Origin: an uncultured Acidobacteriota bacterium
GTDB lineage: Bacteria > Acidobacteriota > UBA6911 > RPQK01 > JAJDTT01
Direction: 5' to 3'
DNA length: 64,000 nucleotides
Assembly (NCBI GenBank): GCA_951812665.1
Contig: CATOST010000036.1
Location: 124,001 to 188,000 of the forward strand
Both the position numbers and the translations under genes were made by a program. Shown here in pieces: positions 52,789-61,119 of this stretch (positions within the stretch are counted from its first letter, which is position 1; every line of letters begins with the position of its first letter). The notes beneath the pieces were generated by a model, which did no database searches, was not told the origin of the DNA, and worked only from the letters and a program-made list of their open reading frames with translations.

Positions 52789-54069
52789 TTACCTGATTCG
52801 GGGCGTGATGAAGAAGATGATTTCCCGGGTTTCCCGGCTCTTGGACTCTCTCCGAAAGAGCCTTCCCAGAACTGGGATTCGTGCCAAACCCGGAACCCTA
52901 TGCTCCAGCGTCCGGTCGATGTCCAGAAGGATTCCTCCGATCACGGCCGTACCTTCATGCGGGATCAGAACCACGGTCTGGGATTCACTCGTGAGGATGG
53001 TGGGAATGCCTTGAACTGTGCGACTGAAATCGGGGACGTTGTTTTCCACTTTGATCTGCAGCAGAACCGTCTTCTCGGGCGTGATCTGGGGCCTGACCAG
53101 AAGCCGCAGAGCGGCGGTCTCGAAGCGGACCGTGGTCGTGAAGTCGTGCTCGACTGGAATCGGAATTCGGGCTCCCTGGGTGATGATGGCCTCGACGTTG
53201 TTCAGGGCGGTGACCCGGGGCTTGGAAAGGATGCGAACTTCTCCGTCCGATTCGGCGGCTGTGAGAAGAGCATCCAGGCGCACCGTGTCCAGCATTGGCG
53301 CGGCCGCGATCCCGGGAGAACCCGATCCCAGCCCCAGCGGGGTGCTCATACGCACGGACCCTCCGGCTCGTTGGCTGGTTCCCCCGACCAGCAGGTCAAG
53401 CTGGAGACCCAGGTTCCGGGCGAAGGTGGTGGTGGCCTCGATGATTCTGGCCTCGATCTCGACTTGACGCCCCGCAACGTCCAACCGGTCAAGAAGGCGG
53501 TTCAACTCCGCGACTCGAGGCGGGATGTCGGTCATCAGCACCGTGTTGGTCCTGGTGTCCACGTCCAAGCGGCCCTTCTCCCCCAGTTGATTCTTCAGGG
53601 TCTTGGCCACCTCCTCGGCGGAGGCGTAGTTCAGGGATCGGGCCACGGTAGCCGGTGCCTGATTTTCACGTTCCTGTTCCAGCAGCTTCCGATCCCGTTC
53701 CTTCTCTGCCCGGAGAGTCTCTCGGCGAGAAATCCGAATCAGGCTGTCCTGTGCCGTCTGTTCCAGAGAATGGCTCTTGAGGACCATCTCCACCACCTGG
53801 TCCAAGGCCAGTCGCTCCACGCGTAGTGTCACGCTTCCCGACACGTCGGAGTCGATCACCAGATTGAGGTCGCTCAACTCCGCGACAGTGCGAAAGAAAT
53901 CCACCAGGGAGGCGTCGACCAGACTCATGGAAACCGTTTGCCGGAGCGGATCGGGGACCACTGGGAGTTCGGGTCCTGAACCTCTTGTGGGAGTGGCTGC
54001 GACCAACACCCAGAAGAGAGGAACCCACCTGCGCCGGAGTCGCGGACCGATTGGCATGCTCTCACTCAC
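52789..54069 (-). CDS. pilQ: PilQ-like secretin (short form)
   Basis: 426 residues, shorter than typical PilQ (about 650-750). A signal-like N-terminus precedes a secretin/TonB short N-terminal module (VSMSLVDASLVDFFRTVAELSDLNLVID), an N1-type domain (SLNYASAEEVAKTLKNQLGEKG, VDTRTNTVLMTDIPPRVAELNRLLDRLD) and the C-terminal secretin core with QVEIEARIIEATTTFARNLGLQ and the end block VPGLARIPVLGRLFRRES-type. AMIN domains of longer PilQ proteins are absent. It forms the outer-membrane pore of a type IV pilus system. Overlaps pilP by 4 bp. Confidence 0.87.
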   Translation of the reverse strand: MSESMPIGPRLRRRWVPLFWVLVAATPTRGSGPELPVVPDPLRQTVSMSLVDASLVDFFRTVAELSDLNLVIDSDVSGSVTLRVERLALDQVVEMVLKSHSLEQTAQDSLIRISRRETLRAEKERDRKLLEQERENQAPATVARSLNYASAEEVAKTLKNQLGEKGRLDVDTRTNTVLMTDIPPRVAELNRLLDRLDVAGRQVEIEARIIEATTTFARNLGLQLDLLVGGTSQRAGGSVRMSTPLGLGSGSPGIAAAPMLDTVRLDALLTAAESDGEVRILSKPRVTALNNVEAIITQGARIPIPVEHDFTTTVRFETAALRLLVRPQITPEKTVLLQIKVENNVPDFSRTVQGIPTILTSESQTVVLIPHEGTAVIGGILLDIDRTLEHRVPGLARIPVLGRLFRRESKSRETREIIFFITPRIR

Positions 54070-54458
54070 TTCCCGACGGATCGAATTCGTCTCGTGACCC
54101 AGGTCCGGCCCAGGTCGATCCCGTCGACCCGGAAAATCACCCAGTCTCCGCTGATCCCCACCAAGAATCCGTCGGCGAATCTAGCCTTCACGGGAGCCAG
54201 GCGGGTCAGGCGGTCAGCCCCTTGCACCAGGGCGAAACCGCCGAGTTTCCCCACGGCCGTCCCCACAATGACCAGTTCCGAAATTGCCAGGTGCCGCAAC
54301 GGCGCCGTCAACGGCGTCTCCGCCGTAGACCGTTGCTCCTGTCCCCAAGGCGCGAACGGGTCTCTCTTCCCTTGAGGCGTGTAGGGGTTTGCACCTTCCG
54401 GGTCGGAAGCCGCCAGGGCGCAGAGCAATCCGAGTTGTAGCAACGGGACCAGGATCAT
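54066..54458 (-). CDS. pilP: PilP-like pilus assembly lipoprotein-type protein
   Basis: 130 residues. A hydrophobic leader (ILVPLLQLGLLCALAA) with C14 as a possible lipidation site, then the PilP hallmark YTPQGKRDPFAPW and a small beta domain (ISELVIVGTAVGKLGGFALVQ, GISGDWVIFRVDGIDL). It links the inner-membrane PilN/PilO pair to the PilQ secretin. Translational overlaps of 4 bp on both sides. Confidence 0.78.
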   Translation of the reverse strand: MILVPLLQLGLLCALAASDPEGANPYTPQGKRDPFAPWGQEQRSTAETPLTAPLRHLAISELVIVGTAVGKLGGFALVQGADRLTRLAPVKARFADGFLVGISGDWVIFRVDGIDLGRTWVTRRIRSVGK

Positions 54459-55057
54459 GGGGCCTCCTCCGGTTCCGGCTCCCGGCTGGGATCGTAGTCT
54501 TGCAGGCTGATCCGGAAGAGGCTCAGGGAGATGGAAGCGTCCAGAGTCAGCGCCGGAAGGGACGGGTCCCGGCGGCTTCTGATGGACAGTTTTCGGATGT
54601 TGACGGTCTCATCCAGGTCTCCGAGATCCTGAAAGAATCGGCCCAGGCCGTGAAACCCTCCTTCCACAACCAGGTCCATCGGCCAATGGGTCAGGACCTC
54701 CTCCACGACGGGGGTCGAAGGAGAGACTCGGGTGGGACGCAGGTCACGGTGGAGAGCCAGTTGCACGATTTGACTGATCGCCTGGGAACGAGAGGCCGCC
54801 GCAGCCGGCAGTTTTCCCTCGTCCAGGAGACGCTTGCGTTGTTCGGCGAATTCTTCCTTGACCCGTGAGAGGCGAGCCTCTGCCGAGTCGATCTGTTTCC
54901 GCTGGGACTGCGCCCTCAGGAACTCCTTCTCCAGTCCCTCGAGTTGGAACTGAAGCGGACGGATGGTCGAGGCATAGACGGAACCTGCCAGGAGAATTCC
55001 CATGATGGCCAGGGAGAGCGCAGGTTTTTCGCGAACTCTTCGACGGAGTCTCTCCAT
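54455..55057 (-). CDS. pilO: PilO-like pilus assembly protein
   Basis: 200 residues: basic cytoplasmic start, one helix (ALSLAIMGILLAGSVYAST), a coiled-coil stretch (LQFQLEGLEKEFLRAQSQRKQIDSAEARLSRVKEEFAEQRKRL, about 35-75) and a ferredoxin-like domain with MDLVVEGGFHGLGRFFQDLGDLDETVNI, typical of PilO. It forms a periplasmic dimer with PilN. Confidence 0.82.
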   Translation of the reverse strand: MERLRRRVREKPALSLAIMGILLAGSVYASTIRPLQFQLEGLEKEFLRAQSQRKQIDSAEARLSRVKEEFAEQRKRLLDEGKLPAAAASRSQAISQIVQLALHRDLRPTRVSPSTPVVEEVLTHWPMDLVVEGGFHGLGRFFQDLGDLDETVNIRKLSIRSRRDPSLPALTLDASISLSLFRISLQDYDPSREPEPEEAP

Positions 55058-55072
55058 ACTCGCGTTTCCAGG

Positions 55073-55591
55073 TCAGTGCCGCGTACGGGCAGTGACGGTG
55101 AAGCGGACGGTGTTCCCCACTTGTTCCAGGGCGCGCAGTTCCACCTGGGAAAAACCCGCATCCGGACCCAGGCGTTGCAGCAGAGTCCCCGCGGCGGCCG
55201 GAGTAGCGGCGGTTCCCTCCAGGGTCAGGGTTTCGTCCTCCCAATCGAGACGGTGCAGGGACACTTCCTCCTGGGATGGGAACCGGTCCATGAGCCGGTT
55301 CCACAACCAAAGAGGGGAGGCCTGATAGAGTTTCAGTTCCCGGACACGGCCGCGGCACCGGACCAGGACTTCGACCGCCTCTTCCCAGCGCCGGACCCTC
55401 TCCAGAACCGCTTCCAGTCTCCCTTTCCGGTCAGAGAACGTCGCGAGTCTGGCACGGCCCGCGTCAGTCCGGGAGACTAACGACTGCCGCCAGACGGCGG
55501 TCCCCGCGAGGATGGCGCATACGGCCGCGAGGACCAGCAAGTCGCGTCTCGGCGCCGCCGGAATCGGCGATCTGATGTTGAACCCCTTCAT
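55073..55591 (-). CDS. pilN: PilN-like pilus assembly protein
   Basis: 172 residues from the ATG at 55591 (GAGGAG 7-8 nt upstream). MKGFNIRSPIPAAPRRD is a short PilN-type cytoplasmic tail. One helix follows (LLVLAAVCAILAGTAVW), then a periplasmic helical and alpha/beta region (LWNRLMDRFPSQEEVSLHRLDWEDETLTLEGTAATPAAAGTLLQRL). In most bacteria the tail binds PilM. No pilM is present; pilN is the first gene and faces rplM on the other strand. Confidence 0.8.
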   Translation of the reverse strand: MKGFNIRSPIPAAPRRDLLVLAAVCAILAGTAVWRQSLVSRTDAGRARLATFSDRKGRLEAVLERVRRWEEAVEVLVRCRGRVRELKLYQASPLWLWNRLMDRFPSQEEVSLHRLDWEDETLTLEGTAATPAAAGTLLQRLGPDAGFSQVELRALEQVGNTVRFTVTARTRH

Positions 55592-55657
55592 CTTCAATCT
55601 CCTCAACGTTCGAACCGCCTGGAACGCGAACCGAAGGCGAGTTGACAGGGCGCAGCC

Positions 55658-55687
55658 TTGACAAGGGACGGGTCCGTTCGGTAGATT
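55658..55687 (+). promoter_or_regulatory. Promoter of the rplM-rpsI-rpsB-tsf operon
   Basis: TTGACA (55658-55663), 18-bp spacer, TAGATT (55682-55687), 37 nt before the rplM ATG. A second TTGACA lies at 55642-55647 without a matching -10. Confidence 0.75.
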
Positions 55688-55724
55688 TCCAGACTCTTGG
55701 ACTCTGAGGGCGTAGTGTGACGAT

Positions 55725-56165
55725 ATGAAGAATTCGAGTAAGACGATTCTTCCCAGTGTTGACGAAATCGACCGGAAGTGGTTCGTCGTGGACGCCAGCG
55801 ATCAGATTCTGGGTCGCTTGGCGACTCGATTGGCCACCGTCCTCATGGGCAAGGACCGACCGCACTACACCGATTTTCTCGATACTGGCGCATTCGTGAT
55901 CGTCGTCAATGCCGACAAGGTGCGTCTCACTGGGAAGAAGTGGTCCCAGAAGGTCTATTATTCTCACAGCCGATACCCGGGGGGGCTGAAAGAGATAACG
56001 GCCGAGGATCTGCTCCGCCGGTATCCGGATCGTCTGGTACGCTTGGCGGTTCGAGGTATGCTGCCGAAAAACAAGTTGGGCAAGAGGATGATCCGGAAAC
56101 TCAAGATCTATGCCGGCGCCGACCATCCGCATCAGGCTCAGAAGCCGGAGCCACTGGCCCTGTAA
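55725..56165 (+). CDS. rplM: 50S ribosomal protein L13
   Basis: 146 residues. WFVVDASDQILGRLATRLATVLMGKDRPHY, DTGAFVIVVNADKVRLTGKKWSQKVYYSHSRYPGGLKE and RLAVRGMLPKNKLGKRMIRKLKIYAGADHPHQAQKP are canonical. First gene of a ribosomal operon with rpsI 30 bp downstream. Confidence 0.97.
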   Translation: MKNSSKTILPSVDEIDRKWFVVDASDQILGRLATRLATVLMGKDRPHYTDFLDTGAFVIVVNADKVRLTGKKWSQKVYYSHSRYPGGLKEITAEDLLRRYPDRLVRLAVRGMLPKNKLGKRMIRKLKIYAGADHPHQAQKPEPLAL

Positions 56166-56195
56166 TCCATCCCCGCCGACCACAGGAGATCTTCC

Positions 56196-56588
56196 TTGAA
56201 CGAGGTTCAATACTACGGCACGGGCAAGAGGAAGTCCGCCACCGCACGCGTGTTCCTGATGCTCGGGGAAGGGCAGATCGTCGTCAACCACGTCGATTAC
56301 CAGGACTACTTCCGAAACCGGACACAACAGGTTGTGGTTTTGCAACCTCTGATGCAGACGGAGAACAACGACACGTTCGATGTCTACGTCAACGTCAAGG
56401 GCGGGGGATATGCGGGACAGGCCGGTGCCGTCCGGCTGGGAATAGCCCGTGCCCTGCTCCAGTTCGATTCCGATCTCCGTGGCACCCTCAAGAAGGCAGG
56501 ACTTCTCAGACGCGATCAGCGGGTCAAGGAACGGAAAAAATACGGACAGCCCGGGGCGCGTAAGCGGTTCCAGTTTTCCAAGAGGTAG
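56196..56588 (+). CDS. rpsI: 30S ribosomal protein S9
   Basis: 130 residues from a TTG start. YYGTGKRKSATARVFL, the central VYVNVKGGGYAGQAGAVRLGIARAL and the basic end KERKKYGQPGARKRFQFSKR are the S9 signatures. Always paired with L13. Confidence 0.97.
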   Translation: MNEVQYYGTGKRKSATARVFLMLGEGQIVVNHVDYQDYFRNRTQQVVVLQPLMQTENNDTFDVYVNVKGGGYAGQAGAVRLGIARALLQFDSDLRGTLKKAGLLRRDQRVKERKKYGQPGARKRFQFSKR

Positions 56589-56602
56589 ACAGGGAGAAAT
56601 AG

Positions 56603-57535
56603 GTGAGTTCCATTCCCATCAAGCAACTGTTGGACGCCGGTGTCCATTTCGGGCATCAGACCAGGCGCTGGAATCCCAAGATGAAACCGTTCATCTTCGG
56701 CCAGCGAAACGGCATTCACATCGTCGATCTGCGAACCACACTCCGGTATTTCAAGCGCGCCATCGATTTCATCGTCGAGCGGAGCATCCGAGGAAGTTCG
56801 GTACTGTTCGTCGGCACCAAGAGACAGGCTCAGGACACCATCGAGCAGGAAGCCAGCAGATGTGAGGCCCATTACGTCACCAACCGCTGGCTCGGCGGTC
56901 TTCTCACCAATTTCGCGACCGTCCGGAACAGCATCAAGCGCTACAAGGATCTGGAAGAAAAACGGGTCAACGGCTTCTACGACCAGCTCTCCAAGAAGGA
57001 AGTGGCCCGGCTGGAGCGGGAACGCAAGAAGCTGGACAAGAATCTGCGTGGCATCCGGGACATGGAGCGTCTCCCCGATATCCTCTTCGTGGTGGACACG
57101 AACCGGGAGGTCATCGCCGTCAAGGAAGCCGCCAAGCTGGGCATTCCGGTGATCGCCGTGGTGGACACCAACAGTGATCCTGACGACGTCGACTTCGTGA
57201 TCCCGGGAAACGACGACGCGTTGCGATCGGTGAGGCTGTTCACCTCCACCATCGCGGATGCGATCCTGGCCGGAAAGGCGATCCGGGAAGCTCGTTTGGC
57301 AGAAGCCCGAGAGAAGGCGGCCCGCGAAAAGGCGGCCCGCGAGAAAGCGGTCCGCGAAAAGGCGGCTCGGGAGAGGGCTCTGCGAGAGCAGGCGCTGCAG
57401 GAGAGGGCAGCGCAAGAGCAGGCGGCGCAGGAGCAGGCGGCGCAGGAGATCTCGACACCGCCAGATGCCACCGTGGCGACCAGCACCGCTTCCGCGGTGA
57501 AGGCCACGAGTGTCCCCACCTCCGACCACAGCTAG
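56603..57535 (+). CDS. rpsB: 30S ribosomal protein S2 with a C-terminal EAAAR-like helical tail
   Basis: 310 residues; GTG start after GGAGAAATAG. The S2 body (about 1-230) has IPIKQLLDAGVHFGHQTRRWNPKM, GTKRQAQDTIEQEA, NRWLGGLLTNF and PVIAVVDTNSDPDDVDFVIPGNDDA. S2 usually ends soon after. Here about 80 extra residues follow, including nine five-residue repeats (237-281) from E-K-A-A-R to E-Q-A-A-Q, then a Thr/Ser/Ala-rich end. The tail should form a long single charged helix on the 30S surface. Confidence 0.96.
   Translation: MSSIPIKQLLDAGVHFGHQTRRWNPKMKPFIFGQRNGIHIVDLRTTLRYFKRAIDFIVERSIRGSSVLFVGTKRQAQDTIEQEASRCEAHYVTNRWLGGLLTNFATVRNSIKRYKDLEEKRVNGFYDQLSKKEVARLERERKKLDKNLRGIRDMERLPDILFVVDTNREVIAVKEAAKLGIPVIAVVDTNSDPDDVDFVIPGNDDALRSVRLFTSTIADAILAGKAIREARLAEAREKAAREKAAREKAVREKAARERALREQALQERAAQEQAAQEQAAQEISTPPDATVATSTASAVKATSVPTSDHS
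57311..57445 (+). repeat. rpsB: Nine 15-bp tandem units inside rpsB
   Basis: Nine in-frame 15-bp units starting with GAGAAGGCGGCCCGC. The first four encode E-K-A-A/V-R, then E-R-A-L-R, E-Q-A-L-Q, E-R-A-A-Q and two E-Q-A-A-Q. The last two units are identical at DNA level, which points to recent unit duplication. Confidence 0.9.
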
Positions 57536-57589
57536 GAGTCTGCGCGGACTCGACGCGTCAAGCTTTTTCAGTGGGAAGGTCGATCGAAA

Positions 57590-58189
57590 ATGAGTGTAAC
57601 CGCAGCACAGGTCAAGGCGCTCCGGGACCGGACCGGCGCTGGAATGATGGAGTGCAAGAGAGCGCTGGTCGAGGCCGGAGGAGATTTGGACCGGGGTGTC
57701 ATCATCCTGCGTGAACGGGGTCTGGCCGCTGCCGCCAAGAGGTCCGGCCGCACCACCAGCGAGGGGACGGTGGGTCAGTACATCCATGCGGGTGGCAAGC
57801 TGGGTGTTCTGGTGGAAGTGAATTGCGAGACCGATTTTGTCGCCCGCACCGATGAGTTCCAGGAACTCGTCCGGGATCTGGCCATGCAGGTGGCCGCGTC
57901 CAACCCCCTTGTCGTTCGGCGAGATGAGGTGGCTTCCGAAGAGATCGATCGCGAAAAAGAGATCTACCGCAACCAGGCGCTGGCGACGGGCAAACCTGAA
58001 CGGATAGTCGAGAGAATTGTCGAAGGCCGCTTGGAGAAGTATTTCTCCGCCGTGTGCCTCTACGAGCAGCCCTTTGTCAAGGATCCCTCGATCACGGTCG
58101 AGCAACTCATCAAATCCAAGATTGCCACCTTGAAGGAAAATATTACGGCCCGTCGCTTTTGCCGTTTCAAGGTGGGAGAAGAGCTCTAG
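57590..58189 (+). CDS. tsf: Translation elongation factor Ts (short form)
   Basis: 199 residues, the short form lacking the second core subdomain (E. coli has 283). VKALRDRTGAGMMECKRALVEAGGDLDRGVIILRERGL, GKLGVLVEVNCETDFVARTDEF, LYEQPFVKDPSITVEQLI and the closing RRFCRFKVGEEL. It exchanges GDP for GTP on EF-Tu. Standard rpsB-tsf-pyrH-frr order. Confidence 0.96.
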   Translation: MSVTAAQVKALRDRTGAGMMECKRALVEAGGDLDRGVIILRERGLAAAAKRSGRTTSEGTVGQYIHAGGKLGVLVEVNCETDFVARTDEFQELVRDLAMQVAASNPLVVRRDEVASEEIDREKEIYRNQALATGKPERIVERIVEGRLEKYFSAVCLYEQPFVKDPSITVEQLIKSKIATLKENITARRFCRFKVGEEL

Positions 58190-58216
58190 AGTTCCTCACC
58201 ATCGAAGGAGGCGGTT

Positions 58217-58975
58217 TTGCCCCAGGAGAGCCAGGCGCCGTTGGGAGACCCGGTCAAGCTGGCACGACCCGTCTACCGGCGGCTTCTCGTCAAGCTCAGC
58301 GGCGAGATGCTCATGGGCGCCGGCAACTTCGGCGTCGATCCCGCCATGATGGAGGGTGTCGCCCTCCAGATCAAAGACGTTCACGCCTTGGGTGTTGAGA
58401 CTTCCGTCGTTGTCGGCGGTGGCAACATCATCCGTGGGGTGAACGTCAGCGAGGCCGGATTCGACCGGGCTACGGGCGACTACATGGGCATGTTGGCCAC
58501 CATCATCAACTCTCTGGCCTTGCAGAACGCTCTGGAGAAGAATGACGTCGACACTCGAGTTCTGAGCGCCATCCATGTCTCGGAACTTGCAGAGCCGTTT
58601 ATTCGGCGGCGAGCCATCCGGCACTTGGAAAAGAAGCGCGTGGTCATATTCGCCGCCGGTACCGGCAGTCCCTACTTTTCCACCGATACGGCGGCGGCCC
58701 TGAGGGCGATGGAAATTCGGGCCGATGTGATCTTGAAGGGGACCAAGGTCGACGGCGTGTACGATTCGGACCCGGAAGTCAACCCGGATGCCAAACGATT
58801 CGATCATTTGACTTACCTCCAAGTCCTGGAAAAGGGTCTCAAGGTCATGGACGCAACGGCTATATCGCTGTGCATGGATCACAATCTGCCCATCATGGTG
58901 TTCAGTCTTCGGCAGAAGGGGAACATCACGAGCGCGGTCCTGGGCAAGAAGGTGGGTTCCGTCATCAGCCATTGA
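58217..58975 (+). CDS. pyrH: UMP kinase
   Basis: 252 residues from a TTG with AAGGAGG upstream; the N-terminus is about 12 residues longer than usual. RRLLVKLSGEMLMGAGNFGVDP, VVVGGGNIIRGVNVSEAGFDRATGDYMGMLATIINSLALQ, FAAGTGSPYFSTDTAAALRAMEI and KVDGVYDSDPEVNPDAKRFDHLTY are diagnostic. It phosphorylates UMP to UDP. Confidence 0.96.
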   Translation: MPQESQAPLGDPVKLARPVYRRLLVKLSGEMLMGAGNFGVDPAMMEGVALQIKDVHALGVETSVVVGGGNIIRGVNVSEAGFDRATGDYMGMLATIINSLALQNALEKNDVDTRVLSAIHVSELAEPFIRRRAIRHLEKKRVVIFAAGTGSPYFSTDTAAALRAMEIRADVILKGTKVDGVYDSDPEVNPDAKRFDHLTYLQVLEKGLKVMDATAISLCMDHNLPIMVFSLRQKGNITSAVLGKKVGSVISH

Positions 58976-59028
58976 AACGATCCCGCCGAACCTGTCGGGG
59001 ACGCCGCGCGACTCAAGGGGGAGACAGC

Positions 59029-59598
59029 ATGAACGGGAACTCCGTCCAGCAGGTGTTGACTGAAATCCGAACCCGAATGCGTAAAACCGTGGAGGATCTG
59101 AGCCGGGAATTGGCGTCAGTCCGTACCGGCAGAGCCTCCCTGCACTTGTTTGATCCGATCAGGGTGGACTACTACGGCACTCCAACGCCCATCAACCAGG
59201 TCGCCACTTTGCACGTGGCGGAAGCCTCTCTGGTGACCATCCAACCTTGGGACCCGACCCAGATCGAGAGTATCATCCGCGCTATTCTGGTCTCCGATCT
59301 CGGTCTGAATCCTTCCAGCGACGGAAGGCTCATCCGGGTGCCCATCCCTCCGCTGACCGAGGAGCGGCGCCGGCAACTTGCCAAACATGTCCGGAAAGTG
59401 ACCGAAGGGCACCGGACCGCGGTCAGGAACATCCGCCGGAGCGCCAATGACCGGTTGAAGAAACTCTCCAGAAGCAAGGCCATTTCCGAGGATGACGAGC
59501 ACCGCGGGTACGATCGGGTCCAGAAGATCACCGACGACTTCATCGCCCAAGCGGACGATCTGGGGCGGCTGAAGGAGAGCGAGGTCCTCGAAGTCTGA
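59029..59598 (+). CDS. frr: Ribosome recycling factor
   Basis: 189 residues from the ATG at 59029 with AGGGGGAG upstream; the open frame extends back into pyrH but is not coding. TRMRKTVEDLSRELASVRTGRASLHLFDPIRVDYYGTPTPINQVA, PWDPTQIESI, LGLNPSSDGRLIRVPIPPLTEERRRQLAKHVRK are the family blocks. With EF-G it splits post-termination ribosomes. Confidence 0.97.
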   Translation: MNGNSVQQVLTEIRTRMRKTVEDLSRELASVRTGRASLHLFDPIRVDYYGTPTPINQVATLHVAEASLVTIQPWDPTQIESIIRAILVSDLGLNPSSDGRLIRVPIPPLTEERRRQLAKHVRKVTEGHRTAVRNIRRSANDRLKKLSRSKAISEDDEHRGYDRVQKITDDFIAQADDLGRLKESEVLEV

Positions 59599-59678
59599 AT
59601 CAGTGCCGGCGTCGTCCTGAACCGGTGTGACCCCATGCCCGGTTCGGCATTGGAGCCGTCGTCGTTATCCCAGCAGAA

Positions 59679-60224
59679 TCACGGCAGCAGGACGGCGGCC
59701 GCCACGACGGTCGTCCAGCGTCCGTTCCGGTCACCGAACGCGGACTGGGCGATGCTGGTGGTTTCGGCGAAGTCGCCGCGTTGTTCCCACGACCGCTTCG
59801 GGCCTTTCCCGGCAGCATCCTCCTCCGGGGGCAGTCCCAGGCTGGCGGACAGCATCTGGGCGGCCACGGATTCGGCGTGGCTTCCCGCCGCGGCCGCGGT
59901 TTCTCCGAAACCGTGGTGCTCGCTCAAGTATCCATGCCGGTTCGAGTCCCTCGGCGTCGCCAATCCGATGGACGTGGCAACCAGACGGCCCGGCTCGGGA
60001 GTCGCATTGGCGCTGATCACGGCAAAGACCACCTGACCCGGGACCAGGCCTTCCAAACCCTGCTCCCTGGTGACCAATTTGCACTTGGGAGGAAAGATGC
60101 TGGAGACGCGAACCAGATTGAAGGAGGAGATCCCGGCGTCGTGGAGCGCCATCTCCCAACTGATCAGTTTCTCGCGGTGACGTCCGGTACCACGCGTCAA
60201 GAACAGTCTGCTGGGCACCAGCAT
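59679..60224 (-). CDS. pdaD: Pyruvoyl-dependent arginine decarboxylase proenzyme
   Basis: 181 residues; AGGAG lies 9 nt before the ATG. The self-cleavage site is V-S-S-I-F-P-P (Ser41-Ser42): cleavage between the serines turns the second into the pyruvoyl group. Other marks are LTRGTGRHREKLISWEMALHDAGI, VFAVISANATPEPGRLVATSIGLA and SEHHGFGETA with the catalytic Glu. It makes agmatine from arginine, a first step of polyamine synthesis. It stands alone, convergent with frr. Confidence 0.9.
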   Translation of the reverse strand: MLVPSRLFLTRGTGRHREKLISWEMALHDAGISSFNLVRVSSIFPPKCKLVTREQGLEGLVPGQVVFAVISANATPEPGRLVATSIGLATPRDSNRHGYLSEHHGFGETAAAAGSHAESVAAQMLSASLGLPPEEDAAGKGPKRSWEQRGDFAETTSIAQSAFGDRNGRWTTVVAAAVLLP

Positions 60225-60370
60225 GCAGAAAACTCCTGTTTCCGGGCCGCAGCCGCCGCGTTTCCGGAGAGTGTCCGCCGCGGACTGCGGGAGGTTGTCA
60301 TCGAGGTGCTATACTTGATTATTCCCGCCTCGTCCACCGGGCAAACAGCGGGTGCGGCGCTCGTTGCCCC

Positions 60371-60397
60371 GTAGGGGCGACCCTTGTGGTCGCCCTC
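60371..60397 (+). repeat. CTTGTG-loop palindromic repeat
   Basis: GTAGGGGCGACC, CTTGTG, GTCGCCCTC: same loop and outer stem as the copies at 26747, 35051/35706 and 35749, with inner stem bases changed on both arms (GAC/GTC here, CAC/GTG at the intron site). It lies between pdaD and lepB. A second CCCTTGTGG follows at about 60402. Confidence 0.7.
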
Positions 60398-60468
60398 TTG
60401 CACCCTTGTGGCCGCTTTCGGAACTATGGTATCAATGAGCCTCGTTGGAGGGAGCGGTCCAGGAGGAG

Positions 60469-61065
60469 ATGCCTGAAGAGCAGCCGCCAGAAACCGCGGT
60501 CCGACCAGAACCGACAGAGGCCGAGGACAGCAAAGACCAATGGTCTCTGGCCGGCGTCTTCGATGAGTTTCGCGGTTGGGCTCGAGACATTCTCGTCGCC
60601 GCCATCGTCGCCGTCCTCATCGTCGTATTCGTGGTGCAGCCGGTCAAGGTGGAGGGGACCAGCATGGCTCCTCGCCTGGCTGATCAGGAGCGAATTTTTG
60701 TCAGCAAGCTCTCCTATCGATTCTCGAATATCGAACGCGGCGATATCGTGGTCTTCTGGTACCCTAGGAATCCGGCCAAGTCTTTCATCAAACGGGTCAT
60801 TGGGATTCCCGGTGAAACCGTGGAGATCAAGGGCGGCGTCGTATTCATTGACGGACGGCGCCTGGAGGAAACCTACTTGCGGCCAGAGTATCTGGACCAC
60901 GACTATCACACGACCAAGGTTCCGGAGGCCCAGTACTTTGTTCTGGGAGATCGGCGAAACTCCAGCAACGACAGTCGAAACTGGGGCTGCGTGCCGCGCC
61001 GGAACATATTCGGGAAGGCCGTGTTCCGATACTGGCCCGTCTCCAAGGCGGGCATGATCGAATAG
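60469..61065 (+). CDS. lepB: Signal peptidase I
   Basis: 198 residues from the ATG at 60469 (an in-frame TTG at 60445 is possible; neither has an ideally spaced ribosome site). One membrane helix (DILVAAIVAVLIVVFVVQPV, about 40-60), then the catalytic Ser in VEGTSMAPRL, the Lys in SFIKRVIGIPGE, and the box YFVLGDRRNSSNDSRNWG. It cleaves signal peptides of exported proteins, many of which are encoded in the left half of the window. Confidence 0.94.
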   Translation: MPEEQPPETAVRPEPTEAEDSKDQWSLAGVFDEFRGWARDILVAAIVAVLIVVFVVQPVKVEGTSMAPRLADQERIFVSKLSYRFSNIERGDIVVFWYPRNPAKSFIKRVIGIPGETVEIKGGVVFIDGRRLEETYLRPEYLDHDYHTTKVPEAQYFVLGDRRNSSNDSRNWGCVPRRNIFGKAVFRYWPVSKAGMIE

Positions 61066-61119
61066 CCGGGAGACGGACCCGGCTCAACCAGACCTGCCTG
61101 ATTCGAGGATCCAACAAAG

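Noticed and set aside
56516..58105. 529-codon minus-strand open frame over rpsB and tsf
   Set aside because: Antisense to two ribosomal operon genes; its Leu/Arg repeats are the complement of the rpsB tandem repeat.
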